Source: Atriophallophorus winterbourni (Eukaryota; Platyhelminthes; Trematoda; Plagiorchiida; Microphallidae). Taken from it: 64,000 bases of DNA. Within the stretch, counting starts at the first letter, position 1, and the number at the start of each line of letters is the position of its first letter. The notes below the pieces were generated by a model. It was not told the origin of the DNA. It did no database searches and worked only from the letters and a program-made list of their open reading frames with translations. Location: positions 1-64,000 of the forward strand of contig JACCGJ010001768.1 of NCBI GenBank assembly GCA_013407085.1. The letters run 5' to 3'. The translations under genes and the position numbers were made by a program. Below, piece after piece: positions 32,810 to 44,986 of this stretch.

Positions 32810-34830
32810 TTATGCAGTCACCCGCAAAATTTGCTTAGCGGTTCCAACCACGACATATCAATGAAAATTGTAAGTGCAGGTTCATGTGGCAAGTAACATG
32901 TCCTTGGTTACACATGGTGAGACCAACAATAAACCAGTTTCTCATTTCCACCAGGTCTTACTGAAGACCCTTCAGCGGTGAAACCATTCTGGCATTAAGT
33001 TCTTTTATTTGAGTGTGAGGAGCGAATGGATTACGTGAGTCCAGTATTTCCACAATTCCAATTTGAAATTTTCGAACTGAGCTTAAACGTTCTCACTGAA
33101 TCAAAGGGAATAGCTTTCGTATTGATTCCAGGTCAACGGTTTATAGATCAACAGTATAAGTCCACAGAAGTCTTTATTTGGGAAAGGTGTTCGCTTGCAA
33201 GCTTGTGAAACAACATACAAATTAAGGTCTCTTATTAGGTTTATCGATTTGTTTCAAGTGATCGCGCTGACTCGGTTATTCCCCGAGCCCCGAAGAATCC
33301 AGGAACGTCAAAGAAGGATATCCTCAATCAATACGCAGTGTGATTTAATTTGGTATTCCGTATTTTTTTCAAAAAATGTGTCTCTGGATATTTTCCAAAT
33401 AGATCGGAACGCTCACATGATATGAAACTACATTCGAAGCTCGCCTACTAAAACTCGATCGCCATTCTTGAGCAATAAACATATACACGCCTTCCTGACA
33501 GGGTTCACCAATATCCTTATCAGTTTCGCTTGAATTTTTTCAATTAAGCCATTTTTATTTACAGTGGCGTGGTGATTGTTCAAAATGATAATCCATAATA
33601 CTAATATTTGCATTCTCATTGTTTAACTTACATACATCAATATATACCGCGTAATTCGAATACTGAACTTGGTTTATTCACACTTCTATTCTTGGGTTGG
33701 TAGTTTCATTCAATCCAGTGCATTACAATTCATTGCAAGTGATCGGTGGTTACGTGGACAGGCATTCCCTCTATCTTCTGATAAAAATAATCGAAGATAC
33801 ATCACTTTTTGCCATCTTTAAGCCGACTCCTCATTTCTAGTTCAAGCCAAACCGGTTAACTTAGGGCATCCGAACCGCGGAACATAAATTCTTATTTAAT
33901 TACTGTTTAGTACCAACGACGTGAAATTGACTGACATTTCGAAAACACGCGTTTAATTATAATATCTCAAAAAGATTGCTGCCGTAAAACGCTCCGGAAA
34001 CAAACAAACTTTTATCAAATTTGATGAGCAAAACGGGTGGTTCAGCTTTTTCTCGTTATAAAAGCTGTACGCAACCGCTGATCGATACAGCTAGATACCG
34101 TGCTGTGTTGGTTTGAAGCCAGGCCAAGGTTTTCTTTCGATGAAACGCGTATCAGTACAAGTCCTATTCCATTTGGGCGGGTTCAGATATTAGCCACGAA
34201 ACTGTAGAGTCATGCTCAACAGAATATCTTGCTTCAAACCTGTTCCATTAATATGGAAATAAAAACACTCTTCACAGAGGTTTAATTGAGCTAAACAAGA
34301 TATGCACTTAAAATTTAATGGGTCTAACTCTATCAAAATCGATTTCTAATAAAGACGAGAACACCAAACACAACATGTTATCTAACATGTTTCGCAAGAA
34401 TGTACCTAAACAATTATTCCAAGAAAAACGAGAAACAAATATGCTCATCAGAACATAACAAATAAATGTTCAGCAACTAATTTCCTCGTTGAACATGGAT
34501 CGCTCACACGTGAGACGCGAGTCCAACAAATCCAATTCACATCCTAATCTCGCGCGACGCTTTTACATTCGACCAGCCTTCATTTGTTTGTCACGTGATT
34601 GGTCAGTATGGCTCAATAATCGATAAACGGTTGAAGTAGACGGATTAGATGTCAGAAGCAAAAAGCTTCGATGTTTCAGCTTTGGACTAAAAGCATAAAC
34701 CAATAGAAATTAGGGCATAAATACAGTAATAGGAAAATACGCATATCGTATTAACAAGATAAATTTGCCATAACTTGTCCAAGTTGAAATTCATTTTGGT
34801 AATGCTGATGCAAATAAAATAATTAAATTT
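32810..34830. other. No gene recognised
   Basis: Long AT-rich stretch. Open frames at 33026-33208 and 33195-33425 show no domain. Confidence 0.4.
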
Positions 34831-34842
34831 GAAATCGTGAAG

Positions 34843-35070
34843 GCAACATTTAAGAGGGCATGGAGTATGAGCAATGAGCTCTTGGATGATATGTATCACA
34901 AGATCAGAAGCGCCAAAAAGACCGACGAAAACAGTTGCAAACCCGCAAGAAACTGGTTTTCGGACGAATCCCAAGAGAACAGTTCGAATGACAACGTGCT
35001 CAGAAGAAGAAAGTCAATAGATATTGAACGAGGTTGTTCAAGATTCCAAAGCAGCGAGGACTCGAAGTAA
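34843..35070 (+). CDS. Hypothetical hydrophilic open frame
   Basis: About 75 codons, polar and charged (RRRKSIDIERG, DESQENSSNDN), unlike the surrounding AT-rich DNA, and could be a terminal exon. No ATG at its left end (it opens with GTG at 34837; the first ATG is at 34867), and the possible acceptor AAG at 34843 has a poor pyrimidine tract. No domain recognised. Confidence 0.25.
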   Translation, partial: ATFKRAWSMSNELLDDMYHKIRSAKKTDENSCKPARNWFSDESQENSSNDNVLRRRKSIDIERGCSRFQSSEDSK

Positions 35071-35074
35071 ACCA

Positions 35075-36355
35075 GGTGGCACAAATCGCCCGACATACCA
35101 CATTTACAGTGGTAATCGATGCAGACATATTAGCGGTGTAAGTCGTTTTTAGTTGATTCACATACACTTGAGCTCTCTGTTTGCAATCCGTTGTCACTTG
35201 CGTGATACACATTCGACCAATTGTGCTGTGGGTGTGAAAAGTTGTCGGGATACTTCAATCAATGACTAACATGGATATACATCATTAGCATACGTTGATA
35301 TCCTGCTTCAAACATTTTCCATGAATATACAGTCTGATTCGTTTCATATCGAGAAACAGTTATTCGATCTATCGGTGGAATGTTCAAGACCTCGGTGTAA
35401 TCTGACTTCATTTGCTTTCCCACCTTGAAGATGTTGCTACCAAATGAGCCGTCTAGAGCAAAATTGTCGCAACCCAATGGGTCAGTATCAAGAAATCTCC
35501 TCTCTCCTATCTTATTACAAACGCCATAATATAGCAAGTACAGCCTGTCCAAAAGTCGAATTCTTGATTTCAAATTTCCGCTGTGTAGATTTGTGGAAGA
35601 CGATTGTTTCATATTCTATACACATGGCCCAGGCATCGTAGGTATCGTGGTCGTAGCAAAGTGAACCTGCTTTGTAGACCAGCTTTATCAAACACTTCTT
35701 CCAATTACAAATTTAATTTTGTACCTAAAATCTATGTATGGAACAAAAAACACTAACTTATCTCTTGTTACTAAATCAATCTGCAGGGCAATGTTTATTT
35801 AGTTCGTTTTACAGTAAAGAAACTTAGACTCCAATTGATTATCAATGTTTCATCAAAAACGCCGAGTGCTACATAATCCGTTCTAACTAATGATTAACTG
35901 CCAACCACAGAAAAGATAAAGCCAGTTAGATTTTGAACGAATTACTATAACCTATATAAAAAATCAGCGCAGGCACTTAAACCGTACGGCAAATCATTAT
36001 TTAAGCTTTGCATTCAAGCTAGTTTCTTGAACTAGTCGAGTTACAGCGATATTCACTGCCATGTATGATAACAGGATATCATGTCAGTCTAAATATTTAC
36101 ACAAACAATTAATCGAACATTTGAAAAAGATGTCGGCAATCAAGAGTGCCAACAAACACAACGCTCGTTCCGGTCTCATGGAATATCGCCTTCTGTGAGT
36201 CCTATTCAGCGAGATGAATTATCCCAGTTAGCAATCTGGCCTAATAAATTTTTCCATATAAGGAAATATACAAATATATATATATATATATATAGCCATC
36301 ACGTAGTCAAGGTAATTTATCCAGCTGTCAGTGATCAGCGTAAAATTGAATTGAT
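35075..36355. other. No gene recognised; short AT run
   Basis: Contains an AT microsatellite at about 36271-36293. No exon or repeat family identified. Confidence 0.4.
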
Positions 36356-36359
36356 AGAT

Positions 36360-36687
36360 TAATACACTGCACATTCACCAAACTTGGATATATTCAAATC
36401 GAACTTGGACAACTTCATGTCGACCAATCCAAACATTGAACCTATATGTGCTGCACCATAAAAGCTTTGAACCCATACATCGAAGTAAACTATACATCTT
36501 AACCCCATCCAACCGGTTGAAAACAATTTCTGCCCTATGTATTTTTATGTGATTCGTGATCTGATCAGTAAGCAAACAAATCTCGTTTTTACTACCTACA
36601 TTATTCGTAATTCCCATATTATTCTGTGGTTTTTGTAAAGCCATGTGCTTTTTAGACCATTAAATTGAATTGAATTGAATAATACAC
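36360..36687 (+). mobile_element. CR1-like LINE 3' end, AATTG tail
   Basis: Encodes FKSNLDNFMSTNPNIEPICA and a stop, then a 3' UTR matching 13430-13560, ending in AATTG repeats (36663-36680). Confidence 0.75.
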
Positions 36688-36724
36688 TAGAATACTTACA
36701 TATGTTAGTCTTAAAAAAAAGCAA

Positions 36725-39350
36725 CAGGTGAAAACTGTGTTGTTGGTGTGATTTACCGACCACCGTCAGCAGACGAAGCATACAATGCTAGTTTAATTGA
36801 GAAAACTCAGCTGGTTGTTTCCAGATATCAAAACAACGTCCTGATCATGGGTGACTTTAATCTCCCGAATTTACTAAAAAGCGAGATTCCACCGGTGAAC
36901 TCTCTTGATCATCTATTCTACAAAATGTTCAACGAACTTCCTTTATTCAACCACATCTCAAGCACCACTCGCTTCAGAGGCACAAACACACCGTCCATTC
37001 TCGATCTTGTTCTGACGAGCGAGGAAAATGTCATCGAGGATATCCGCTATGAAGCACCTCTTGGAAAGAGTGATCATGTAGTCATTGTTTTCGACTATAT
37101 ATCTGAAGCGAAAGAGCAAGTGATGCTCAGAAGTTGATAAGAAAAATCGATACGGTTGCATTATCAATGTCTCTTCAAGAAGTCACCGACTGGGCACCGA
37201 TTAGCACTGATGTCCAACAATGCTGGTCATCGATACTTCAGAAAATCAACCGAAAAATAGAACTCCACTCAAAATATGTTTCAAAACAACTGAAAAAAGG
37301 ATTCAAATTCGTGATCCGGAGTCGAACACGGAAATGGATAAAGGTGAGAAACTGTGCGTGGAGAAGCCACATACTGCATTCAACACCTGAATCTTGGGAA
37401 TCTTACCGTTTGTTGAGAAACAAAGTTACTAAACTTGTCCAGGAGGATAAAGAAAAGTATCAAATGAATCTGATGGATAAAATTGAACGAAATCCGAAGC
37501 TCCTCTTCCAGATCGTGAACAGAAAGGCCAGGGTAAAGCCAGGTGTTTTCGCTTTACTTACTACGACTGGAACTACATCCACAGCTCTCGAAGCCGCTAA
37601 CGAACTCGCTCAATTTTACTCTAGAGTGTTCTACCCTAACGAGCGCGTATCCTACGATATACCTGCATTCAGATCGCAGAATACAATACACGAAATCGTT
37701 GTGAAACCCGAGAGTGTCCTGGTAAAGCTACGCGGGTTAAATACAAAAAAATCCCCGGGTGCTGATGAAATAACACCATTCATCCTAAAGCAATGCGCCC
37801 ATGCTCTATTCTCACCACTCTCTGACCTTTTCAACCTGTCCTTGAGTTGTAGCACGGTTGCTAATGACTGGAAATGTGGACTAATCACTCCGATATACAA
37901 AGGAGGGAACCGATCTGATGTGTCTAACTACAGACCAGTCACGTTGTTGCCAGTGGTCTCTAAAGTTCTCGAACGACTTGTGGCCGACGAACTTATCAAA
38001 CACTTGGAACAAAATAAGCTTCTTTCCATCGCACAGCACGGATTCAGGACAAGACACTCCTGTCTCACCAATCTTCTCATAACTCTTGATAATTGGACTC
38101 GAGCCGTGGACGATGGATGCCCTATCCATGCTTGTTACTTGGACATGTCTAAAGCTTTTGATCGTGTTAACCACAGCATACTGCTACAAAAATTGGAGCA
38201 GCTCGGGGTATGCGGCAGATTATTGGCCTGGATAAAGGATTACTTGACTGGTAGAGTTATAAGGGTTAGAGTTGATGGGGCACTATCAAGCCCAGTAGAA
38301 GTTACAAGTGGCGTACCTCAAGGCTCAGTCTTGGGGCCAATACTCTTCCTCGTGTACGCGAATGATATACCTGAAATCGTACGCAGAAAAATCATTTTAT
38401 TTGCGGATGACATCAAAGTCTGGACTAGCATACGCACCATAGAAGATTGCGAAATTCTCCAAAAAGATCTCGAAGCACTTCATAATTGGTCCTTGCGGAA
38501 CTGCTTACCATTCAACATCCAAAAATGTAAAATGTTGAACGTCGGTAAATCATTCGAATTCTCATACTCTCTGGGATCTCAGCAACTTTCATGGGTTACT
38601 GAAGAGAAAGACCTGGGCGTGTGGATTAGCAGTAACCTGAAGTCTTCACGGCACTGTTCTGTTGTATACAAAAAGTCCTGCCAAATCTTAGCATTGCTCA
38701 GAAGGATCTTCGGTCGTTTCTCAAAACAGATACTCCCACGTATAATTAACACCTATATCAGACCAACAATGGAGTATGCTGTTCAAGCATGGTCCCCATG
38801 GTTACAAAAGGACATGACCTTGCTGCAACGGGTATACCACCGCGCTACAAAACTGGTGACCGGGCTATACAACAGACCATACGAGGAGCGGATTGCAACA
38901 CTAAACCTCTTTGACTTTTCGTACCGTCGTCTCAGGGGTGACTTGATCCTGCTTTTCAACATTCTGCATACAGTGGATCACCCACTTGAACACCTGTTTC
39001 ATCGGCAAGAAGCACGTGGTAGCAGATCGCATGGATACAAGTTAATTATTCCACACTCCAGATCAAATTGTCGAAGGTTTTTCTTTGCTGTCAGAGTCTG
39101 TTTTCTATGGAACTCCCTGCCCCCACATATCATTTGCGCAACAAGCCTGAACATGTTCAAGGCTGAACTTGACAAGTATATGTTGACCAAACCCAACCTT
39201 GCACCTGAATACACGTGCTGACTTTCCATATGTATAAAACATTTGTGTTGTTTTTATTAATTCCCTATATTTTTAATCTGTGGTTACTGTAAAGTATTTA
39301 CTTTTTGGACCATTAAAACTTTGAATTACTTTGAATTACTCTTTTAACAA
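36725..39350 (+). mobile_element. CR1-like LINE, 5'-truncated, RT frame intact
   Basis: Starts inside the endonuclease (GVIYRPPS, MGDFNLPN, GKSDHVVI; 36748-37137), continues with the RT ORF after a one-base frameshift near 37130, and ends in a 3' UTR with TTGAATTACT repeats (39325-39348). 5' truncation is usual for LINEs. It is the reference for the many CR1-like fragments in the window. Confidence 0.9.
37134..39221 (+). CDS. CR1-like reverse transcriptase (ORF2, RT part)
   Basis: 695 codons without a stop. RT landmarks in order: KSPGADEITPF (finger), DWKCGLITPIYKGG, NYRPVTLLPVVSKVLERLV, QHGFRTRHSC, motif A LDMSKAFDRVN (catalytic Asp at residue ~337), SGVPQGSVLGPILF, and FADDIKVW with the catalytic Asp pair at ~425-426. 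The C-terminal tail ends in PEYTC. In CR1 elements this protein copies the element RNA at a nicked target. The apparent start is TTG; the true start lies upstream in the endonuclease, separated by a one-base loss in an A run near 37130. Confidence 0.9.
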   Translation: MIRKIDTVALSMSLQEVTDWAPISTDVQQCWSSILQKINRKIELHSKYVSKQLKKGFKFVIRSRTRKWIKVRNCAWRSHILHSTPESWESYRLLRNKVTKLVQEDKEKYQMNLMDKIERNPKLLFQIVNRKARVKPGVFALLTTTGTTSTALEAANELAQFYSRVFYPNERVSYDIPAFRSQNTIHEIVVKPESVLVKLRGLNTKKSPGADEITPFILKQCAHALFSPLSDLFNLSLSCSTVANDWKCGLITPIYKGGNRSDVSNYRPVTLLPVVSKVLERLVADELIKHLEQNKLLSIAQHGFRTRHSCLTNLLITLDNWTRAVDDGCPIHACYLDMSKAFDRVNHSILLQKLEQLGVCGRLLAWIKDYLTGRVIRVRVDGALSSPVEVTSGVPQGSVLGPILFLVYANDIPEIVRRKIILFADDIKVWTSIRTIEDCEILQKDLEALHNWSLRNCLPFNIQKCKMLNVGKSFEFSYSLGSQQLSWVTEEKDLGVWISSNLKSSRHCSVVYKKSCQILALLRRIFGRFSKQILPRIINTYIRPTMEYAVQAWSPWLQKDMTLLQRVYHRATKLVTGLYNRPYEERIATLNLFDFSYRRLRGDLILLFNILHTVDHPLEHLFHRQEARGSRSHGYKLIIPHSRSNCRRFFFAVRVCFLWNSLPPHIICATSLNMFKAELDKYMLTKPNLAPEYTC

Positions 39351-39354
39351 TACA

Positions 39355-41750
39355 TAGATCCTCATCAGGCATACTCCATTGGCTTTGGTCTCCGTTTAAG
39401 ATGGTCAATAGGGTCAATATCAGCGCCATATTCTTACCATCGTTTTCAAGGCCATTTCTCCGAAAGTTGTGTCTAAACGATGTCATGGTGATGTTTCTGA
39501 TTACACTGGACCATTAAAAGCAATTTGACCACACCGTTACCGCTTAAGGATGGTCGGTGATGTTGAAATGACAATTTTCGAAGAATTAAATCAATTTGTT
39601 ACAACTTCTCAACGGTTAGAACGACGGAGGCACGTTTTTGGCTGGAGATCTTTGATTTCCTGTGGATTTGATTGTGAGTGAGCCTAGGTCAACTGAATAA
39701 TATTGCGGCCATGTGTTGCCAAAATTGAGTCCATGCTCTATATTTTACTAAGAAAATGATCAGCCAAAAGATAGTTTTTCCCCACTACATATGCTCGATG
39801 AAAACGAGTCCTGAATGCGATATAAAATCGTAACTATACCGATTGTGAAGCATACCAAATTGTAGTCTTCCCTTGTGTGTGTATGTATGGTTGGAACCAT
39901 TAGCGTTTTATATCAGAACGGAACAATTTCACTGATTAGACTTCTGAAGGTCTCACGTGCTTCCGGTAACGAGGACTCGGAAATCACAACAACCCATCTG
40001 AACGAATTTTCGAAAACTCGCTGATATCGAACATTCTATTTTCCGGTAAACAGCTGTTGACATGCATGCATGTAAACATGGGTAGAAAATGTTTGGTTGG
40101 ACACAACAGGACAACGTCAGTCCCATGACAGAAAATTTTTGGAAAACGATAAAATTTTCACTGGTGATTCAGCCACGAATGCGGTTTGAAGCGGCAGTCA
40201 GTTCACGTTCATTTTATGAAGCCAGAGTTATTACAGCTCTATATAATCTTTTCTATATGTTGTACACTGGATATTTGAAAAAATATCTCGCTCATTCATC
40301 GTGTGGGCTGGAAACTAAACAAAAATAACTCGGTCATGAATAGAATTACAGTTAATGGCTCTTACACGGTCTCAGAAGGTTCGTTAACAATTGACCATAA
40401 TTTCTATTAAACCAAAAGATCACGATTCTTATTGAACGTCTTATTAAATTGTTTATATGAAACACAAGTCTGTTGCCAACTGGGCAACTGAAACGGTAAG
40501 GCCAAGCCGTGAGAACTCATTTATCATTAGGCCATTTCCGTGGCCGACAAACATGACATCACCAGGTTCGCCTTTGGAATGCCACATGATTGATTAAAAG
40601 TTTTACCGATTAGCGGTTAATCACTAAAACCTAGACATGCAATCGTAGTCCACGCACGGACGGTTTATTATATTCCTGGTAATATTGTTACCATTAGTGT
40701 AGAAGAGAGAGCAGGAATTGTATACATACATGAATAATTCCATTCTCCGATCCCCGATTGCTTGGAGCTGAACGTTCGGATGCATAATACAGAACGTGTA
40801 TTCCACACAACTTTATATGGATGTGCTATGTAGTGTGGGTTTGAGAGACAGTTGTGCCAGGTGATCAACTAGATGATACGAGAGACCAAGCCCACCGAGA
40901 CAGAGAACAGAGCAACACAGGACGATTATGAAATGACCAAGCCGAGACTCAAGACACTGGTTCACGGGTCCTAGAGCTGGACAGGGCTAGTGTTTATATA
41001 GAGGACAGAAAGGGGTGTGCGAAGTAAGCGGTAAGGACATTGAAGCGTAAGGTTACAACATGTCACAGCATGCATCCGCAATGTTCGGATAAGGACATTA
41101 CCAAGGACGCACGTGTCGTGGGTGAGGACGCCTCACCAAACATGGATGATACACATGCGGTGCCATCTCATGAACACGCAGATGCAACGGTAGAAACGAT
41201 GGCCGTTACAGTAGGGTTCGAGTTAACTTGATGAATGCTGACATCTCTGCAGCAGCTTAAAGCATCTGCTGCGCAACCCTTGATGTGGTATGACCTTGGA
41301 CAAATAAATTTGGAATTTTCATCTACAAGTTCTCGTGAATTCCTGGAGAAGAATTTCCGTTTGAAAATCATGTCCGGCTTAAACCAAACTTCTGAAGACC
41401 ATGATTGATTATGGTGATGGAAATACTAATTTATTCTCCCATTGAGAGAGCAAACGAAGCACATACATCGTGTAGAATTGGATTCAAAACAATCACGGAG
41501 TTAAACGTCTTAACAGTATCTGATATTGTTGGTGTTCAAGAAATGTTATAAGGAAAGAATGCGAAATTTGTGCAGCATTGGAGTTTTACCGGGGAGCTGG
41601 ATGCACGATCATCTGAGCGTTCTTTCACATCAAATCGGGCTATTGCACCCCAGCATAGTGCGACTGGACCATACCGCATCTTTCCATGTCTTTGATTTTA
41701 GCAGATTTTAGTACTTCATTTGCGTGTCAAACTAATGTAATCCGTAAGCA
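39355..41750. other. No gene recognised
   Basis: Open frames at 40089-40328 and 41040-41231 have no domain I recognise. A B-box-like GGTTCGAGTT at about 41214 stands alone, without an A box. Confidence 0.4.
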
Positions 41751-41754
41751 AGTT

Positions 41755-41985
41755 GCGTTTGTATGCCACTGTTGGCTAAGGTTGGTACTACCAACCTGTT
41801 CAATCACATGAGCCCACCCTCATGTAGATAGGGTTTAAATCCATAATCATGAACAAAAAAGCTCATTTGCATACAATTCCATCACACACACGCCCCACGA
41901 CCGGTTTCGCGGGGTGATGAGTGTAAACAGCACGAAGCCGGTCGTGGTGTGTGTGATGGAAATGCTTGCGAATGAGCTTTTTTGT
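41755..41985. mobile_element. Family R hammerhead repeat, head-to-head
   Basis: Minus-oriented unit (head with B-box-like GGATTTAAACCC at 41826-41837 on the minus strand, then the GAGCTTTTTT block, then half a ribozyme) joined head to head at ~41910 with a plus-oriented ribozyme and tail ending in GAGCTTTTTT (41969-41983). No target-site duplication found. Confidence 0.7.
41882..41952. ncRNA. Palindromic double hammerhead (both halves damaged)
   Basis: Plus strand: GUGAUGA (first C changed to G), GUGU/GCAC stem-loop II, GAAG for GAAA, CCGGUC, GUGG. Minus strand: GAAACCGGUC and GUGG without a CUGAUGA box. The two share the junction and form a 15-base inverted repeat (CCACGACCGG and its complement). 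Confidence 0.55.
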
Positions 41986-41999
41986 TGTGTTGCATGTAC

Positions 42000-42635
42000 A
42001 TTAACGTGTTTTCAGATAAAATTTCTATATTCATTTTTCTTATTCTTTCAAACCTAAAGATCAACATCAGCTATTTAGATAGATTTTATGCGAAAGTTTT
42101 CATTCGCCAAGACGTGATAACTCCAAAAACCACCCTGCTCCTGCCCCTTTTTCCAACTGACAGATTGACCTCTTTTAATTTTGGGCGTGGTCACCTGGCG
42201 GTGATACGTAATGGAACAGAAAAAATCCATCTTTTATTGATTTTCATTGCTGGTTCACTAGAGTAGTGAGCAGTATGTTTAGCTACGGTAGTTTAGCTAC
42301 GAATTAGTATTTTTTAACTACTAGCAATAATCCCCTACTACTCAATGAGCCGACGCCAGCAAGCGAATACAAGTCGCTTGTTTATTACGTTATAGCTCAA
42401 AGTCCAAAGGATATACACCAGATGTCGGTATGTCTGCACTACTTGCATCCATGATAGCGTCAATCACCATTGTGAAAAAACGGGAGAATTGGATAACTTT
42501 GTTGGATACCTCTAACCGTAGTCTATCCAGTGCTGCTCTAAGGCGACTGCAAACCTTAACGCGCCATACCGTGCCCGAAATAAGCCAAGTCTGTTTGCAC
42601 CATGTTTATAGATCTATAAGCTTCAAAGTATGAAT
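42000..42635. other. No gene recognised
   Basis: Open frames 41982-42266 and 42430-42633 without recognisable domains. Confidence 0.4.
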
Positions 42636-42639
42636 TTTA

Positions 42640-42770
42640 ACCATTTTTTCACTGTTACGATGCTCACTGAACCTGAACTTACTCTCTCCAAATGATGATA
42701 ACAAATAGTCAGAAACCGGCTGTGGTGTGTAAGTGCAGAAGATGGGAGAAACACATTACTTTGAACATAC
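42640..42770 (+). mobile_element. Family R hammerhead repeat, single decayed copy
   Basis: TTTTTCACTGTTACGATGCTC ... GTGTAAGTGCAG ... ACACATTACTTTG aligns with 32680-32795. No duplication of flanks seen. Confidence 0.6.
42691..42735 (+). ncRNA. Hammerhead-like motif, family R (decayed)
   Basis: AUGAUGA in place of CUGAUGA, a weak stem II, GAAA at 42712-42715, then ACCGGC. Core change and loss of the cleavage triplet imply no activity. Confidence 0.45.
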
Positions 42771-42789
42771 ATCCTCGCCTCACGTGCTT

Positions 42790-43540
42790 GACCACATATG
42801 TGTAGGACTTTGAAACATTAGGAAACACCAATTCAAATAATACGGGCACCGCGTTCAACGAAAGAAGCTGCGTGCGAGTGCTTCGGTTTATAATGTATAT
42901 AGTAGTCCATATCCCCATGACCAGGTTTATTCACTGCTGTCATTTATACAGTGCTCATTTGTAAATAAATTTAAACGAATCGTTCATTAATGCAGCAAAC
43001 TAGCAATAAAAATCAATAAAAGCTAGAATTTTTGTCTCATTACCAATCATCACCATGTCCTGGTGATCACATCCCACATTAAACAAGATCAAAATGTTCA
43101 CCACCACGCGTATGGAATGTTCTTAATAAAATCAATATACATAACCATTGAGGATGATTACATTTATTGCTTGATCTGGGGCTCAGCATATGTATTTTTA
43201 TGATGACACTGGATCCTCGAATTGACGACGTTATCTTTGCTTAGTTCGACCTCAACGACAACTTGTGTGATGCTTTTAAAAGAATAATTCAAAAGATGAT
43301 GATGACAGTAGAATCAGGGTAAGTCAGTCAAGATAATTAAGGTGACATCAGCTCTCCACAAACATTAAATCCAGCCGAGGCTCAGCTTCTACGTCGGCTT
43401 ATGGGTTATTAGATAACGAATCCCGGAATATATTGTCAGTGAAAATGAATTGGTTATTGGTGCATTGCTTTCTACATCCAACCATTCCATCAACTATTCG
43501 TTTTTTAAAAAAGGGCAACTATCGCAGCTTGAAATCATTG
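42790..43540. other. No gene recognised
   Basis: No domain or repeat unit identified. Confidence 0.4.
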
Positions 43541-43549
43541 TGGTTGGAT

Positions 43550-44015
43550 TAATTAAAAAAGACAAACGTGATTTCGAAAGCTGATCTACAGAGCATGTTT
43601 ACTTTACTACGAAAGCGCCACCTACACTAAGTGGGTCATGTGCATTGAATGGAAAACGGTTGTATTTCAAAAGAACTACTCTATAATGAGTTGAAATCAG
43701 GAAGTCTTTCATAGGGCATGTCATACTTGCGCTATTACGACATTTACCAGCTAGTATGAAAGCTCTTGATATTGACACTGTGACGTGTGAAGATCTTGGT
43801 CATGAACGCTCATTTCGGAGGCACATTGCCATGTATCACCTCCAAGCTGAGGAAAAACAGATACTGCCCTCGGCTGCTGAACGAAGATTACGCCGAAAAA
43901 ATGTGAATGTCACAAACGGACCGTGTAATGTCTATTACCCTCAAGGTTGCGGGAGAGATGGTTTCTCACGAGTTGGACTGTTTAGTGCAAAGAAATTTGA
44001 GTGCAATGGGTTAGA
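43550..44015 (+). mobile_element. LINE-N 3' end with zinc finger
   Basis: Plus strand: VISKADLQSMFTLL-like, MKALDIDTVTCEDLGHERSF (43756), WRHI-like, EEKQILPSAAERRLRRKNV, then the finger CGRDGFSRVGLFSAKKFEC. Frameshifts before 43756. The canonical CAA tail is missing because PLE2 sequence begins at ~44016. Confidence 0.75.
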
Positions 44016-44022
44016 GCAGTTT

Positions 44023-44069
44023 TTGGGTAACCTTTCACTTCTGACACAGAAGCTTCGTCACACCAAGGG
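44023..44069 (-). ncRNA. Hammerhead-like motif, PLE2 type, solo
   Basis: Minus strand: GUGACGA (first C lost; 44055-44061), perfect stem II CUUCUG/CAGAAG, GAAA, GGUU. It lies in 44016-44100, which matches the PLE2 end at 52403-52490, but no PLE coding sequence is nearby. Confidence 0.6.
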
Positions 44070-44604
44070 TGATAGTCAGGACAGGGAACAGGATTAAGTA
44101 GTAGTCAACCCACCACCATTGATTTGACTTTACCGCTAAACAGCCTATAGTACGCCTACAGTGTGTCACGTCTCGTGGGAAAAGTTACGAAGAATGAGAT
44201 CCTCGTTCACTGGCAATGTACCTTTTACGGTCGAAATTAACAGGAGGCCAATAACAACTCATATTCAATCATTATATATATACATATATATGTGTGTGTG
44301 TGCCAGTTAATAAGAAGTAACTTTATCGGTAACTGTTAAACTAAATGTATCACCGGACATGTGCATAAAACAAACTCACTCCATCAACATGAGACATACA
44401 TTTTTGTTTAACACAAAATTGATTAACTACCATGAGTATAGTTTAATCGAATTATTCATAACAATCGCTTCCTATATCATTATTATTTACAGCTTATTAC
44501 CGAATAATCACTGAAGTAAGTGACGTTTTGCACAGTCTATCAGGAAGGTGCGAGCAGAATTAGTGTTTAACAAGTGTAAACGTTAAAAAGTGACATATTC
44601 GAAC

Positions 44605-44618
44605 TTCTCGAACACATG
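44605..44618. repeat. Left target-site duplication, family R element
   Basis: TTCTCGAACACATG, repeated exactly at 44987-45000. Confidence 0.85.
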
Positions 44619-44986
44619 AATAAAAAAGCTCATTTGCATCCATCTCCGTCACACACCCCACGACCGGTTTTGTGCTGTTTGCACTCATCAGGTTGGGACA
44701 GTATGATCAGGATCCGCATACACTTGAAACAGTGGAAGAATGGTAAACAAGTTGCGCTTGTATGCCACTGTTGGATAAGGTTGGTACGACCAAGCTGTTT
44801 AATCACGCGAGCCCCTACTCATGCAGACTGGTTTTAAAACCCATGTGTGTGATCGAGATGCATGCAAATGAGCTTTTTTATTCATGGTCATGGGTTTTAA
44901 ACCCACTCTACATGAGTGGGGGCTCATGTGATTGAACAAGTTGGTCGTACTAACCTTACCCAACAGTGGCATACAAGCGCAACTTG
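44619..44986. mobile_element. Fold-back hammerhead element, family R
   Basis: A 368-bp composite between 14-bp direct repeats. A complete minus unit (head 44842 to tail 44619; B-box-like GGTTTTAAAACCC, ribozyme 44654-44698, GAGCTTTTTT block) is followed by plus-oriented tail (44846-44885) and head (44886-44986). The tail-to-head order in the plus part is what a tandem or circular RNA template would give. Confidence 0.85.
44654..44698 (-). ncRNA. Hammerhead ribozyme, family R
   Basis: Minus strand: stem I with one mismatch (CCCAAC/GUGGGG), CUGAUGA (44685-44691), perfect stem II GUGC/GCAC around AAACA, then AAAA where GAAA is required, palindrome ACCGGU and a GUC triplet with the cut after 44662. 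The single G-to-A change in the core should abolish cleavage. Confidence 0.8.

Noticed and set aside
41205..41230. B-box-like GGTTCGAGTT suggesting another tRNA-derived SINE
   Set aside because: No A box at a suitable distance, no second copy and no boundary repeats.
41755..41985. Target-site duplication around the head-to-head family R copy
   Set aside because: Flanks were compared by eye and no 10-bp or longer match was found.
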